A stretch of 52,091 nucleotides of DNA from CALMEC01 sp964393105 (GCA_964393105.1 CAYMSM010000016.1:1-52091); one strand, 5' to 3'. Counted from the first letter of the stretch, positions 33,500 through 42,430 are shown. Made by a program: numbers and translations. The notes: generated by a model from the letters alone, not told the origin.

Positions 33500-34449
33500 C
33501 GAGCGGCCGCTTTGACGATCGCACGCATGCGCGCCGATTGAGCGCGCGGGTTTCGCCCGAGCTCGTCCCGCTTCGGCCCCAGGGCCTTGGGCACCGCGAG
33601 CATCGCCTCGGGCTCGTGTCCGCACACGCACTGTGGGAGATCCGGGGGGCAAATGCAGCCGCGCGCCGACGCCTGCATGAACCTCTTGACGATGCGGTCC
33701 TCCAGCGAATGGAACGAGATCACGACGAGCCGTCCACCGGGCGCGAGCAACTCGAATGCTGCCTCCAGGCCGCGCTCCAGGATCGCAAGCTCGTCGTTGA
33801 CGACGATACGAAGTGCTTGGAACACCCGCTTCGCAGGGTGACCGCCCGCAAACAGGGCGGGGGTCGGGATGGCGCCGCGGATCAACTCGACCAGCTCGCA
33901 CGTCGAGGTGATCGGCTGACTCTCGCGTTGACGCACGATGGCGCGGGCGATCGGACGGGCATAGCGTTCCTCACCGTACGTTCGGAACCACCCGGTCAGC
34001 TCCTCCTCAGTGGCCTCGGCCAGCAGGTCGGCTGCGGTACGTGGACCCGTCGCGTCCATCCTCATGTCGAGCGGCGCGTTGCGCGAGTACGAGAACCCGC
34101 GCTCGGGCTGGTCGACCTGCATGGACGAGATCCCCAGGTCCATCAGGATGGCGTCGGCCATGATGCCCTCGTCGGCGATCGCGCGGAGCCCGTCGGCGAA
34201 GTCGGCGCGGACGAAGCGGGTGTGGCAGTCGACGCTTTCGGAGAACGTCGTGAAGTGCTGTTCGGTTGCGCCGTCGCGATCGATCGCGACGTAGGTCCCC
34301 GCGCGACCGACGAGCGGCGCGAGACGCCGGGCATGGCCGCCGGCACCGAACGTGCAGTCCACGATCGTTTCGCCGACCGCGGGCGCCAGCGTTCCGATCA
34401 CCTCGGCGACCAGGACCGGCTCGTGCGGTGTAGCAGGCTTAGCGGGCAC
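33496..34449 (-). CDS. rsmH: 16S rRNA (cytosine-1402-N4) methyltransferase
   Basis: A 317-aa SAM enzyme. Family blocks are HEPVLVAEVI, VDCTFGAGGHARRL, ILMDLGISSMQVD, ERGFSYSRNAPLDMRMD, VFQALRIVVNDEL and VISFHSLEDRIVKRFM. GTG 34449 gives the normal length and overlaps mraZ by 11 nt; TTG 34458 with a GGGAAG site is an alternative. Confidence 0.96.
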   Translation of the reverse strand: MPAKPATPHEPVLVAEVIGTLAPAVGETIVDCTFGAGGHARRLAPLVGRAGTYVAIDRDGATEQHFTTFSESVDCHTRFVRADFADGLRAIADEGIMADAILMDLGISSMQVDQPERGFSYSRNAPLDMRMDATGPRTAADLLAEATEEELTGWFRTYGEERYARPIARAIVRQRESQPITSTCELVELIRGAIPTPALFAGGHPAKRVFQALRIVVNDELAILERGLEAAFELLAPGGRLVVISFHSLEDRIVKRFMQASARGCICPPDLPQCVCGHEPEAMLAVPKALGPKRDELGRNPRAQSARMRAIVKAAAR

Positions 34450-34885
34450 GCTCTTCAATGATGCGCTTCCCAAGGCTCGACACCTCCTCTCTCTCCGATT
34501 CTTCGTTGTAGCGATCTGGGTTCCAGAGCTCGAGATAGTCACGTGCTCCCACGAGCATCGCCTTCGTGTCGATCTGCGCCAGTTTGCGGATGGGCTCGGG
34601 CACCACGATGCGTCCCTGTCGATCGAGGGCTTCCTGGTCGTGCGATTTCGAGTGCAGCAGGCGGGACAGTTGGCGCTGCTTGTCGTCCATCACATCCATC
34701 TCGCCGAACAGCCGGTCGACGATGGACTGCCATTCGTGACGCGGCGCCAACATGACGCACCCGTCGAACCACACCGACATCGTCGCTCCCTGGACAAACG
34801 CGTCCCGAACTCTGGCGGGGATCGCCAGGCGAAACCGGTTGTCGAGGCTGCACTCATATTCGCCACGAAGCGGTGGGTGTTGCAT
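34439..34885 (-). CDS. mraZ: Transcriptional regulator MraZ
   Basis: A 148-aa protein with two AbrB-like domains. The first shows LDNRFRLAIPARVRDAF and the second LDRQGRIVVPEPIRKLA, each with the family's DxxGR-x-x-P-type core. MraZ represses its own operon in studied bacteria. It is the first gene of the dcw cluster. No clear ribosome site precedes ATG 34885. A set of MraZ-type boxes lies directly upstream. Confidence 0.94.
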   Translation of the reverse strand: MQHPPLRGEYECSLDNRFRLAIPARVRDAFVQGATMSVWFDGCVMLAPRHEWQSIVDRLFGEMDVMDDKQRQLSRLLHSKSHDQEALDRQGRIVVPEPIRKLAQIDTKAMLVGARDYLELWNPDRYNEESEREEVSSLGKRIIEERAR

Positions 34886-34901
34886 AACGGCAGGGACGTT
34901 A

Positions 34902-34968
34902 CCCCACTTCTCCCCACAAAACAACTCTTTCTCCCCATTCAATGGGCGTCCGCACGCCCTCGCCCCAC
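34902..34968 (-). promoter_or_regulatory. MraZ-type operator boxes
   Basis: TGGGG occurs four times on the minus strand, at 34906-34902, 34916-34912, 34938-34934 and 34968-34964; two are longer identical copies, TGGGGAGA. Spacings of 10, 22 and 30 bp keep the boxes on nearly one face of the helix. MraZ is known to bind tandem TGGG-type repeats upstream of its gene. Confidence 0.7.
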
Positions 34969-35016
34969 ACCTCCCCCGATGGGAACGCAGGTTGCGAAAC
35001 CCTCCCCCTGCACGGT

Positions 35017-35033
35017 ACGTTGCATTGCAACGT
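35017..35033. promoter_or_regulatory. 17-bp palindrome between mraZ and the divergent gene
   Basis: ACGTTGCA-T-TGCAACGT is a perfect palindrome in the divergent gap, 49 nt before the plus-strand membrane protein and 132 nt before mraZ. It is a good candidate for a repressor site acting on either direction. Confidence 0.5.
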
Positions 35034-35081
35034 TCCATCGAACACTTGTTCGCCTCGTGATTTGTGTCTAACGTGCCCGGC

Positions 35082-35432
35082 ATGAGAAACGCATCCGCAG
35101 TCACATACCCCCCGGCGCCCTCTGCCCGGCGCCCCCGTCTCGTCCTCGTTCCCAACAGGGCGCCACGCACCCCGGCTCCCGCACGGCAGGGCTTCGCCGC
35201 ACTGCTGGCCGGTTTGATCTGCGGCTTCGTGCTGGCCGCGCTGGCCGCCGTCGCCGGTGGCGGCGGCCCTGGCGCATCGCTCGGTATCGCCGCGACCCTC
35301 GGCCTTGCACTCGTCGCGGTCCTCGTCCATGGACGCCGCGTGACGGTCCGCAATCGACGCCTGGCCCGCGCGCGCCGGATCGCCCATCAGGACGGCACCG
35401 TGGTGTCGCTCGATGCCGCTCGGGCGGCGTGA
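35082..35432 (+). CDS. Two-span membrane protein, unknown function
   Basis: A 116-aa protein. A 40-residue basic, proline-rich start is followed by two hydrophobic spans, FAALLAGLICGFVLAALAAV and ASLGIAATLGLALVAVLV, and a basic tail. ATG 35082 is used; GTG 35064 is possible. Its stop overlaps the next gene by 4 nt (GTGA), so it is co-translated with the phosphoesterase. No family is recognised. Confidence 0.65.
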   Translation: MRNASAVTYPPAPSARRPRLVLVPNRAPRTPAPARQGFAALLAGLICGFVLAALAAVAGGGGPGASLGIAATLGLALVAVLVHGRRVTVRNRRLARARRIAHQDGTVVSLDAARAA

Positions 35433-36103
35433 GCGGCCACGCCCACAATCTGCGCATCGCCGTGCTGGGGGACGTGCATGGCAACCTCGCGGCGCTGGAC
35501 GCCGTGCTCGCGGATGTACGCGCGGCCGGCATCGACCGAGGCGTATGCACCGGTGATCTGGTGCTTCGCGGCCCCGAGCCCGAAGGATGCGTCTCGCGCA
35601 TCGCGTTTCTCGACTGGCCGTGCGTGCGCGGCAACACCGACCACAAGGTGGCGACCCGCCCCCCGCGACCGAGCTCGCATCCCGCTTCGGCGCGCGCCGG
35701 ATCTCGCTCGTGGACGGCACATCGCCTCTCAGGCGCCAGCCTCGCCTACCTGGCCGAGCTGCCGCTCACGATCCGTGTCCCGGTCGGGCCGTACGAGGTC
35801 CTGGTGATGCACAGCGCGCCCGACGACTGCGCCGACGTGTTGGTCGATACGACGACACCCCATCAACGCCTCGTCGAACTCGCAACCCTGTTCCAGGCCG
35901 ACTGCGTCGTGACCGGCCATACCCATCGGCCGTTCCTACGCGACGACGGAGGGTGCGTGTTCGTCAACCCCGGAAGCGTCGGTGAGTCAGACGGCGTCGA
36001 CCATCGCCCGTCGTGGGCGATCATCGAGGCCGGCCCGTCCGGCGTCAGTGCCACGCTGATGCGAACAACCGCGCCCCTCGCCCTTCGGCGCGCGGTCGCC
36101 TGA
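35429..36103 (+). CDS. Metallophosphoesterase, YfcE/MJ0936-like
   Basis: A 224-aa calcineurin-like phosphoesterase. The metal ligands are seen as LRIAVLGDVHGNLAALDAVL, CTGDLVLRGPEP, VRGNTDHKV, MHSAPDD and VTGHTHRPF, with VNPGSVGE near the end as in the YfcE branch. The substrate is unknown; relatives act on phosphodiesters. It overlaps the upstream membrane protein gene by 4 nt. Confidence 0.88.
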   Translation: MSGHAHNLRIAVLGDVHGNLAALDAVLADVRAAGIDRGVCTGDLVLRGPEPEGCVSRIAFLDWPCVRGNTDHKVATRPPRPSSHPASARAGSRSWTAHRLSGASLAYLAELPLTIRVPVGPYEVLVMHSAPDDCADVLVDTTTPHQRLVELATLFQADCVVTGHTHRPFLRDDGGCVFVNPGSVGESDGVDHRPSWAIIEAGPSGVSATLMRTTAPLALRRAVA

Positions 36104-36122
36104 TCGCGACGATTTGCAGCCG

Positions 36123-36989
36123 TCAGACGGTGTGAGAGTTCCTCGACGGGCCCTCACGAGGGGGGCGGTGTGCGAGCGCAACCAACTGAGGCCCGTAGCC
36201 GGTCAACGCCTCGAGTGCCGCGATCGGCGCGAGGGCAAGCGTCAGCGTCCGCCCGACAAGGTGATGTGGCGCGCCGGGAGTCTGCGGGTCGAGCGTCGGC
36301 GCGGTGCTGAAGGCGAGCGTGGCCGGGTAGCGCCAGCCGCCGCGTGCGCGCACGTCGATGTCGGTGTAGCCGGCATCGGCAAGCGTCCGTGCCAGCGTGG
36401 TCGCCGTGTAATGCCATCGGTGGCGCGCCGGCTCCCACCCGTGCCAGCGCCCGCCGAACACGCCGGCTTCGGCGCTCGCGGCGTTCGGGACGAACACGAC
36501 CAGCGTCCCGCCCTCCCGCAGCCGCTCCCGTGTGGCCCGAAGCGTCGCGTCGGGGTCGGCCAGATGCTCGAGGACGTGTGAGAGCACCGCGCCATCGTAG
36601 CCGGTGTCGCTCGAGGGAAGCTCCTCGATCGCGCATCCGCGGACCGTCCCGTGCCACTGGAGTTGCCGCCGGGCATGGCCCGCCTCGGTCCCGTCCGGCT
36701 CGACGGCGGTCACCCGGTATCCGGCACGAGCGAGGATGAGGGCCCGGTTGCCGCTGCCGGCTCCGATGTCGAGTACCGCACCGCCGCGCTGAACCGCGTC
36801 GAACACCGGACCAAGCTCTCGCCGTGTCAGGGCATCAGCCCCCCGCCGCAGGATCCCGCCGTCCGGAAGCAGCGTCGGCGCAGCCGCGGGGGCCTGAACC
36901 ACAGGCCATGTGAACCCGATCCCACAGCCCCGGCACCGGCGCACCGTGTGCCGCCGTCCGCCCATGCGATCCCGAGCGTGCACCCACAC
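36123..36989 (-). CDS. Class I SAM methyltransferase with zinc ribbon
   Basis: The frame from GTG 36989 gives 288 aa. Motif I is AVLDIGAGSGNRALILARAG, then VEPDGTEAGHAR, and LSHVLEHLADPDATL is the post-I block of the type 11/12 family. CRGCGIGFTWP near the start is half of a zinc ribbon. The matching CPRC half lies in the same frame upstream (37016-37005), but no ATG, GTG or TTG precedes it. So translation probably starts farther upstream, perhaps at ATC 37046 after a GAGG site. It is the last minus-strand gene after the Tad operon; its substrate is unknown. Confidence 0.82.
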   Translation of the reverse strand: MWVHARDRMGGRRHTVRRCRGCGIGFTWPVVQAPAAAPTLLPDGGILRRGADALTRRELGPVFDAVQRGGAVLDIGAGSGNRALILARAGYRVTAVEPDGTEAGHARRQLQWHGTVRGCAIEELPSSDTGYDGAVLSHVLEHLADPDATLRATRERLREGGTLVVFVPNAASAEAGVFGGRWHGWEPARHRWHYTATTLARTLADAGYTDIDVRARGGWRYPATLAFSTAPTLDPQTPGAPHHLVGRTLTLALAPIAALEALTGYGPQLVALAHRPPREGPSRNSHTV

Positions 36990-37114
36990 ACGTGAAGGAC
37001 CCGCGCAGCGCGGGCATGCAACGTCGCCTTCGGGATGGCCTGTGATGATGTCCTCGAAACGCGCTCTGGATGGGTCCGACAGAGCCTATTCGCCGCGCTG
37101 CGTATTGGTTCAGA

Positions 37115-37414
37115 TCATGGCCGGCTCCACCATTCGGGGAGCAGGATCGTCGACGGGTCGAGGCTCGGGGCCGGCGGGCCGGGGCGGCCTGGGCGCACCG
37201 GGCGGGAGCGGACGGGACGCGCAGGTCGCGGCGGCCTGAGCTCGAGGTTCTGGACGGGATGGCCGAGCAGTCGAACGATCGGCGGGATGACGTCGACCGG
37301 CGCTTCGGAGCCGACCCGTGTGGGCCGCAGCGCAACGAGTCCCGCGAACATGATGCCGACGACCGCGACGACCGCCAGGTAGTCGACCGCCGCGTACCCT
37401 CGCTCGCCGTTCAT
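37115..37414 (-). CDS. Pilin-like small protein of the Tad locus
   Basis: A 99-aa protein. MNGERGYAAVDYLAVVAVVG places a Gly before a hydrophobic helix with a D-Y pair, much like Flp-type prepilins. About 30 hydrophobic residues are followed by a proline and arginine rich tail, which Flp pilins lack. ATG 37414 overlaps the tadC stop by 4 nt. It may be a minor pilin or a membrane partner of the Tad machine. Confidence 0.6.
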   Translation of the reverse strand: MNGERGYAAVDYLAVVAVVGIMFAGLVALRPTRVGSEAPVDVIPPIVRLLGHPVQNLELRPPRPARPVRSRPVRPGRPGPPAPSLDPSTILLPEWWSRP

Positions 37415-38271
37415 CCGACTCCTCCTACGACGCCGCCGATCTGCGCGATCAGTTGGATGACGAGCACGCCCAGCACCACCAAGAGGGCCGCGGGCACCAT
37501 GACCATCGCGACGATCAACTGGACTTTCGGCGCAGCCTTGGCGGCGTGCTCGCGGATGTCCTGCGTGCGTGCCGAGCGCAGCAACTCGGCTTGGCGCCTC
37601 AGCACGGACGCGATCGGCGCGCCCAGCTCATCGGCCTGCAGCAACGCGCCGACAAGCCCGGTGAGCTGCGGCACTCCGAGACGTCGCGACAGAGCGACGT
37701 ACGCGTCACGGCGCGGGGTGCCCAGGTCGAGCTCACGCAACGTGGAGCCCACCTCGGCGGTCAGCACGCCCGGCAGACGCTCCGACCCCAGGCGCAGCGA
37801 GGGCTCCAGCGCCATCCCGGCCTCGGTGCAGATCACGACCAAGTCGATGAGCTCCGGAAGCTCACGCACGACCTGCCGTCTGCGACGACCGGCGCGAACC
37901 AGGATCCATCGCACGGGTCCGAAATACCCTACGAGAGCCAACACGACTGCGATCACGATGCCGAGTGGATGGGCGATCACCAGGACCAACCCGAACGCGC
38001 AGCCCGCCTCGGCAAGCCCCACCCGACTTCGCGCGATCGTCGTGACGCAGGACCGCGGATCGAGCCCCGCGGCCGCAACGGCCGTGACGACCCTGCGACT
38101 CTCCGCGTGCACCACCCACGCCTCGGGCATCGGTAGCCCACCCGCGGCCCGGATCGCGAACGGAAGCTCGACAGTCCGAACCGGGCGCTGGCGCCGACGC
38201 GATCGAAGCCCAAGCGCAAGGGCGCCCAACGCCAGCGACCAGATCATGAGCGGGCTCGGCAGGATCGCCAT
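37411..38271 (-). CDS. tadC: Tad pilus inner membrane protein TadC
   Basis: A 286-aa T2SS-F domain protein. Membrane spans near the start and at positions about 90-115 frame the GspF-like core ELPELIDLVVICTEAGMALE, and two spans close the C-terminus. With TadB it forms the platform on which the TadA ATPase acts. ATG 38271 overlaps the tadB stop by one nt (TGATG). Confidence 0.88.
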   Translation of the reverse strand: MAILPSPLMIWSLALGALALGLRSRRRQRPVRTVELPFAIRAAGGLPMPEAWVVHAESRRVVTAVAAAGLDPRSCVTTIARSRVGLAEAGCAFGLVLVIAHPLGIVIAVVLALVGYFGPVRWILVRAGRRRRQVVRELPELIDLVVICTEAGMALEPSLRLGSERLPGVLTAEVGSTLRELDLGTPRRDAYVALSRRLGVPQLTGLVGALLQADELGAPIASVLRRQAELLRSARTQDIREHAAKAAPKVQLIVAMVMVPAALLVVLGVLVIQLIAQIGGVVGGVG

Positions 38272-39149
38272 CAGCCCAACCCGTCCCGCTGGACGATGCG
38301 CCGGATCATCAGCACGCCGACGATCTGGAGGGCCGTCGCGACGATGACGAGCGCCAGTCCCGGGCCCTGGCCGAGCGTACGCGCGAGCGTGCCAGGGGCC
38401 GCGATCTCGACGAGGACGCCACCCGCCAGCGGCAGTCCAGCCACCAGCCACGCCGACATCCGGGCCTGCGTGGTTGCGCTTCGCGCCTCGCGTTCGAGGA
38501 CCGCACGCTCGTCGAGCCGGCGTGACAGATCCGCCAGCGCCTGGCTCAGGTTGCCGCCGACGACCCGCTGCACCAGGACCGCGATCACCATCGTGCGCAA
38601 GCCCGGGTCGGGCAGACGCGCCATCGTCGCCTCGAGCGCATCTTCGATGCGGGCCCCCAAGTCGAGGTCGGCCGAGAGCTTGCGAAGCTCGGTCCCAGCC
38701 GGCTCCGGCGCGTCGGTGGCGGCGCGCGCGATTGCCTGGCGCAGGGAGAGCCCCGCACCGATCCCGCTGGCGAGCTGCTGGGCGACGATCGGAAGCTGCG
38801 TCGCAAAACGCTGCAGGTACCTGCGATCGGCGGACGACACCAGCGACCACCCGGTGGCGCCGACGGCGCAGGCCGTGACGACGGCCACGAGCGTGGTGCG
38901 CAGCAGGAGCCATGTGGCAAGACCACCGGCGGCGGCCGCGAGCGCGGTACACGCGAGGAACGCCTCTGGCCCGAGTGCAACCCCCGCCCGCCCGAGTGCC
39001 GCCGCGAGCTCGCGACCGCGACGGGTCCGACGCAACCCGGTGCGCGCCACCAGCCGTCGCGGAGCGTTCACGCGACCGAGTCGCCGGACGCCCATCACGG
39101 CGCTGACGGCAGAGGCCGAGGCCACCACCGCGGGCACGAGCCCCGTCAC
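38271..39149 (-). CDS. tadB: Tad pilus inner membrane protein TadB
   Basis: A 292-aa T2SS-F domain protein. The core shows QLPIVAQQLASGIGAGLSLR and LVQRVVGGNLSQALADLS, the standard GspF/TadB signature, with two spans near the N-terminus and two near the C-terminus. GTG 39149 overlaps the tadA stop by 4 nt. Confidence 0.88.
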   Translation of the reverse strand: MTGLVPAVVASASAVSAVMGVRRLGRVNAPRRLVARTGLRRTRRGRELAAALGRAGVALGPEAFLACTALAAAAGGLATWLLLRTTLVAVVTACAVGATGWSLVSSADRRYLQRFATQLPIVAQQLASGIGAGLSLRQAIARAATDAPEPAGTELRKLSADLDLGARIEDALEATMARLPDPGLRTMVIAVLVQRVVGGNLSQALADLSRRLDERAVLEREARSATTQARMSAWLVAGLPLAGGVLVEIAAPGTLARTLGQGPGLALVIVATALQIVGVLMIRRIVQRDGLG

Positions 39150-40384
39150 GCCGGCTCCACCAGATGGGCGTCACTCCGCGCCTGCCGGCACCACTCGTGT
39201 CCGGTGTCCTCCCAGGTGAACTCCCCGACGAGGTCTGCTCCGTCCCAGCGGCCGGCACGGAACCGTACGAGCGGCGTCAGGCTGATGCCCTGTGCGCCGG
39301 CCTGGGATGCGGTGATCTCGACGATCCGTCGTGAGCCGTCTGCGAGGCGCGCTTGATGCACGATCAGATCGATCGCGTGGGCGACCTGGTCGGCGACCGC
39401 CGCGTAGGGAAGCTCCAGATCCCCCATTAAGGCCAGCGTTTGCAGCCTGCGGATTGCGTCCTGCGGCGACGACGCATGGAGCGTCGACAGGGAACCCTCG
39501 TGGCCCGTCGTCATGGCGGCCAGCATGTCGAGCGCCTCGCCCCCGCGGACCTCGCCAACCACGATGCGATCCGGACGCATGCGCAGCGCGTTTCGCACCA
39601 GGGCTCGGATCGAAATCGCGCCACGCCCTTCGAGGCTGGCCGGTCTGCTCTCCAGCCGAACCACGTGTGGCAGCGGCAGGCGCAGCTCGGCGGCGTCCTC
39701 GATGGTGATCACCCGTTCGGTCGCAGGGATGAACCCGGCGATCGCGGCCAGTGTTGTGGTCTTGCCGCTGCCGGTGCCGCCGATGACAAGGATGTTGCGC
39801 CGCGCCACCACCGCGAGGCGCAGCAGCTCCAGCATCGCGTCGGTCAGCGTTCCGAGCCGGACGAGGTCGTCACACTCGAGTGCCCGCGCACCAAAACGCC
39901 GAACCGTCAGCACCGGGCCCTGCAGGCTGAGCGGCGGGATGATCGCGTTGACGCGGGAGCCGTCCGGGAGGCGGGCATCCACCATCGGGCTGGCTTCGTC
40001 CACCCGGCGACCGAGCGGCGAGAGGATGCGGTCGATGACGTGGATCACATGGGCGGCATCCTTGAAGCGCACTCGCGCGGGTTGGATGCGCCCTGCGCGC
40101 TCCACGAACACCGCGTCGGGTCCGTTGACCATCACCTCGGTGACGTCCGGATCACGCAGAAGCGCCTCGAGCGGGCCAAACCCGAGCGTCTCGTCCACCA
40201 CCGACTGCACGATCGCGCGTCGCTGCGCGTCGGGCAGGATCCTGCGCTCGTCGTCCAGGAACTCCTCGACGATCTCGGCGAGGGCCGCCGGGTCGACACG
40301 CCCGGGCTGCAGTGACGCTTCTCTGACCGCTCGCCCGCGAAGGTGCGCGACGAGATCCGGGGTGGCGAGCTCTTCGACGCTCAT
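39146..40384 (-). CDS. tadA: Tad secretion ATPase TadA/CpaF
   Basis: A 412-aa GspE-family ATPase that powers pilus assembly. Seen are GPLEALLRDPDVTEVMVNG, the Walker A loop IGGTGSGKTTTLAAIAG, VITIEDAAELRL (Asp box), MRPDRIVVGEVRGGEALDML (Walker B) and TGHEGSLSTLHASS (His box). ATG 40384 overlaps the tadZ stop by 4 nt. Confidence 0.95.
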   Translation of the reverse strand: MSVEELATPDLVAHLRGRAVREASLQPGRVDPAALAEIVEEFLDDERRILPDAQRRAIVQSVVDETLGFGPLEALLRDPDVTEVMVNGPDAVFVERAGRIQPARVRFKDAAHVIHVIDRILSPLGRRVDEASPMVDARLPDGSRVNAIIPPLSLQGPVLTVRRFGARALECDDLVRLGTLTDAMLELLRLAVVARRNILVIGGTGSGKTTTLAAIAGFIPATERVITIEDAAELRLPLPHVVRLESRPASLEGRGAISIRALVRNALRMRPDRIVVGEVRGGEALDMLAAMTTGHEGSLSTLHASSPQDAIRRLQTLALMGDLELPYAAVADQVAHAIDLIVHQARLADGSRRIVEITASQAGAQGISLTPLVRFRAGRWDGADLVGEFTWEDTGHEWCRQARSDAHLVEPA

Positions 40385-41202
40385 GGCTCCCCGCCCGGGG
40401 ACGTGAGCGTCAACAGGGCCTCGGTCAGGCCGCCTTTCTTCCGGCGGACGCTCCATCTGCCGGCTTCGAGATCGTCCGCCTCGCGGCTCGACGCCGGCAG
40501 CTCGGTGGTGATCGGACAGCCCATTGCACGCCCGAACCCGCGCGTGCTCAGGTGGTCACGCCCCACGCCGCGATTGACTACCAGACACCGCTCGCCGTCG
40601 ACCGCCCACGTCTCGAGCACGTCCAGCAGCGCGAGCGACCGGCGAGCGCCGGCGACCGTTGGAGACGATACGAGCACGATCCGATCTGCTTGACGACAGG
40701 CCTCCTGGACGTGAGGCCCCAGGGACGCCCCGGCGTCGACCACGACGTCACCGAGCATGCGGGTGGTGTGAAGGAGCAGGCGCGTGGCGTCTTCGTCCCA
40801 CTGCGTGCTCGCGCTCGCCCGGCACGGTGCCAGCAGGAGCGACACGCCCGATGCGTGTGGATGACAGACCATCTCCACATGCGTGGGCAGGAGTTCGTCG
40901 ATCACCCGCGTCAAGTCCTCGATTGTGCGCTCGGGTGGGACACCCCACGCCCCTGCGATGTCACCGCGCTCCAGATCCAGCTCGGCCAGCGCGACGGGTT
41001 GCCCTTCGTCCGCGCACGCCAGCGCCAGCCCACAGGCGACGAGGGTCGCACCAACGCCACCGGACGCTCCCAGCACCACGGTCACGAGACGTACAGACGG
41101 ATCCGGATCGAAGGCGGGCTCCATCAACGCGAGCGGGACCTCGTCCGGTGCGACAAGGGCATCCCAAGGATTGCGCTCGACGAGCGTCATCCGGCGCGTC
41201 AT
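40381..41202 (-). CDS. tadZ: TadZ/CpaE-like ATPase
   Basis: A 273-aa ParA-like protein. VVLGASGGVGATLVACGLAL is a deviant Walker A as in CpaE, and ELDLERGDIAGAWGV and DVVVDAGASLGPHV match the switch regions. TadZ/CpaE proteins place the pilus at a cell site. ATG 41202 overlaps the cpaB stop by 4 nt. No receiver domain is present at the N-terminus, unlike many CpaE proteins. Confidence 0.82.
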   Translation of the reverse strand: MTRRMTLVERNPWDALVAPDEVPLALMEPAFDPDPSVRLVTVVLGASGGVGATLVACGLALACADEGQPVALAELDLERGDIAGAWGVPPERTIEDLTRVIDELLPTHVEMVCHPHASGVSLLLAPCRASASTQWDEDATRLLLHTTRMLGDVVVDAGASLGPHVQEACRQADRIVLVSSPTVAGARRSLALLDVLETWAVDGERCLVVNRGVGRDHLSTRGFGRAMGCPITTELPASSREADDLEAGRWSVRRKKGGLTEALLTLTSPGGEP

Positions 41203-41855
41203 GGCGTGGGCTCCTCACCCGTGCCCGCCGGTCGCGGCAACAGGCGCACACCACCCGCCAGATCGAGGGCCCCACTCAATCGCAGGGCATCGCGCTCGCC
41301 GACCCGAAGCAGCACGGCCCCGCCATCGAGCGTCCCGGGTTCTGCCCCGGGAGGCGCGGTCTGCGCCAAGACCTCAGCCGCCGCGACAACGACGCGGGCG
41401 TCGGTCGCGCCCCCGACCGGGGATGCGACCACATCGACCCGGACACCGGGCACCAGAACGGCCGCTGCCGCTCCCGCCGCGGCCAGCGGCACCGACACCG
41501 CCCGCTGCCCCTCGCGGAGCGGCTCCGGCCCCACACCGGGGGAGCCTCCGAGCGCGGCCTCGGTCAGGGGCTCACCGGCGCCGACGGGAACCGCGACCGT
41601 GCGCCCCCGGACCTCGTCGAAGGTTCGTCGCATGCCCGGGAGCACTCCCGCCGCCGGAATCTGCACCGCGGCGACGACAGACTCGACCTGATCGAGACGG
41701 GTGCCGACGCCCAGGTCGGTTGCGGCCACCAGGACGGTGTCCATCGCCGTGTGGGTGGCGGCGGCCCGCATTGTCAGGAGCCCCGCCATCGCCGCGAGGA
41801 CGGCTGCCGCGGCAAACCACCCGGTCGGCCGTCGTCGCAGTACGCGCCTGATCAT
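41199..41855 (-). CDS. cpaB: Pilus assembly protein CpaB/RcpC (SAF domain)
   Basis: A 218-aa protein. A membrane anchor (WFAAAAVLAAMAGLLTM) is followed by a SAF-type domain (VLVAATDLGVGTRLDQVE) and the CpaB domain with VPLAAAGAAAAVLVPGVRVD. In monoderms the secretin partner is absent. ATG 41855 overlaps the preceding stop by 4 nt. Confidence 0.86.
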   Translation of the reverse strand: MIRRVLRRRPTGWFAAAAVLAAMAGLLTMRAAATHTAMDTVLVAATDLGVGTRLDQVESVVAAVQIPAAGVLPGMRRTFDEVRGRTVAVPVGAGEPLTEAALGGSPGVGPEPLREGQRAVSVPLAAAGAAAAVLVPGVRVDVVASPVGGATDARVVVAAAEVLAQTAPPGAEPGTLDGGAVLLRVGERDALRLSGALDLAGGVRLLPRPAGTGEEPTP

Positions 41856-42430
41856 GCCGCGACCTGAGCAGGCATCTGGTACACCGGAGCACCGCACCGG
41901 CGGCAGCGGTGTCCGGGAAGCCCCCCTGCGTCACACCAACTGCAGGGATGCCACGCGCAGTACGCCCACCGGGCCAGCGTGACCGGCCGAAGCGCCGGGA
42001 CGGAAAGCCCGGTCGGACCCCACTCCTGGTGCGGCAGGGTGGGCGCGCTCGCCGGTCCGCAGCAGATCACGTCCAGTACGCGTCCCAGCGTCTCACCTGC
42101 GCACGCCACGAGACCCAGCGTCACTCCCACGCTCCAGACCGCCTCGTCCAATGCGGCCGGCAATGCGATGACATCGTGACCGGCAACGGCGGCGGTCGTC
42201 GCAAGGCATGCGGCCCCCGGGTCTGCCGAGGCGGGGCGGGCGAGCACAAGCCCCGGTCGCGGAAGGTCGCAGAGCAGATCGATCACGCGTTCTGGATCGA
42301 GGGGGCGCCATTGCCCGGCGCGCCGGACGCGCCACCAGCGCAGTGTGTCGCGGGGAACCACGAACACGCCTTTGGGCATTCGTCCCAGGTGCCGGGCGAT
42401 CGTCGCATCGATCACGGTCACTGCGCTCAC
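41852..42430 (-). CDS. Tad-locus protein with C-terminal zinc ribbon
   Basis: A 192-aa protein of no family I recognise. The C-terminus has CSWC and, 10 residues later, CRRC, which fits a zinc ribbon. The middle has hydrophobic alpha/beta stretches (PGLVLARPAS, GHDVIALPAAL) like a degenerate nucleotide-binding fold. GTG 42430 overlaps the micro-ORF stop and has no ribosome site of its own, so its translation should depend on that of the micro-ORF. Its place between the regulator and cpaB suggests a role in pilus control or assembly. Confidence 0.65.
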   Translation of the reverse strand: MSAVTVIDATIARHLGRMPKGVFVVPRDTLRWWRVRRAGQWRPLDPERVIDLLCDLPRPGLVLARPASADPGAACLATTAAVAGHDVIALPAALDEAVWSVGVTLGLVACAGETLGRVLDVICCGPASAPTLPHQEWGPTGLSVPALRPVTLARWAYCAWHPCSWCDAGGLPGHRCRRCGAPVYQMPAQVAA

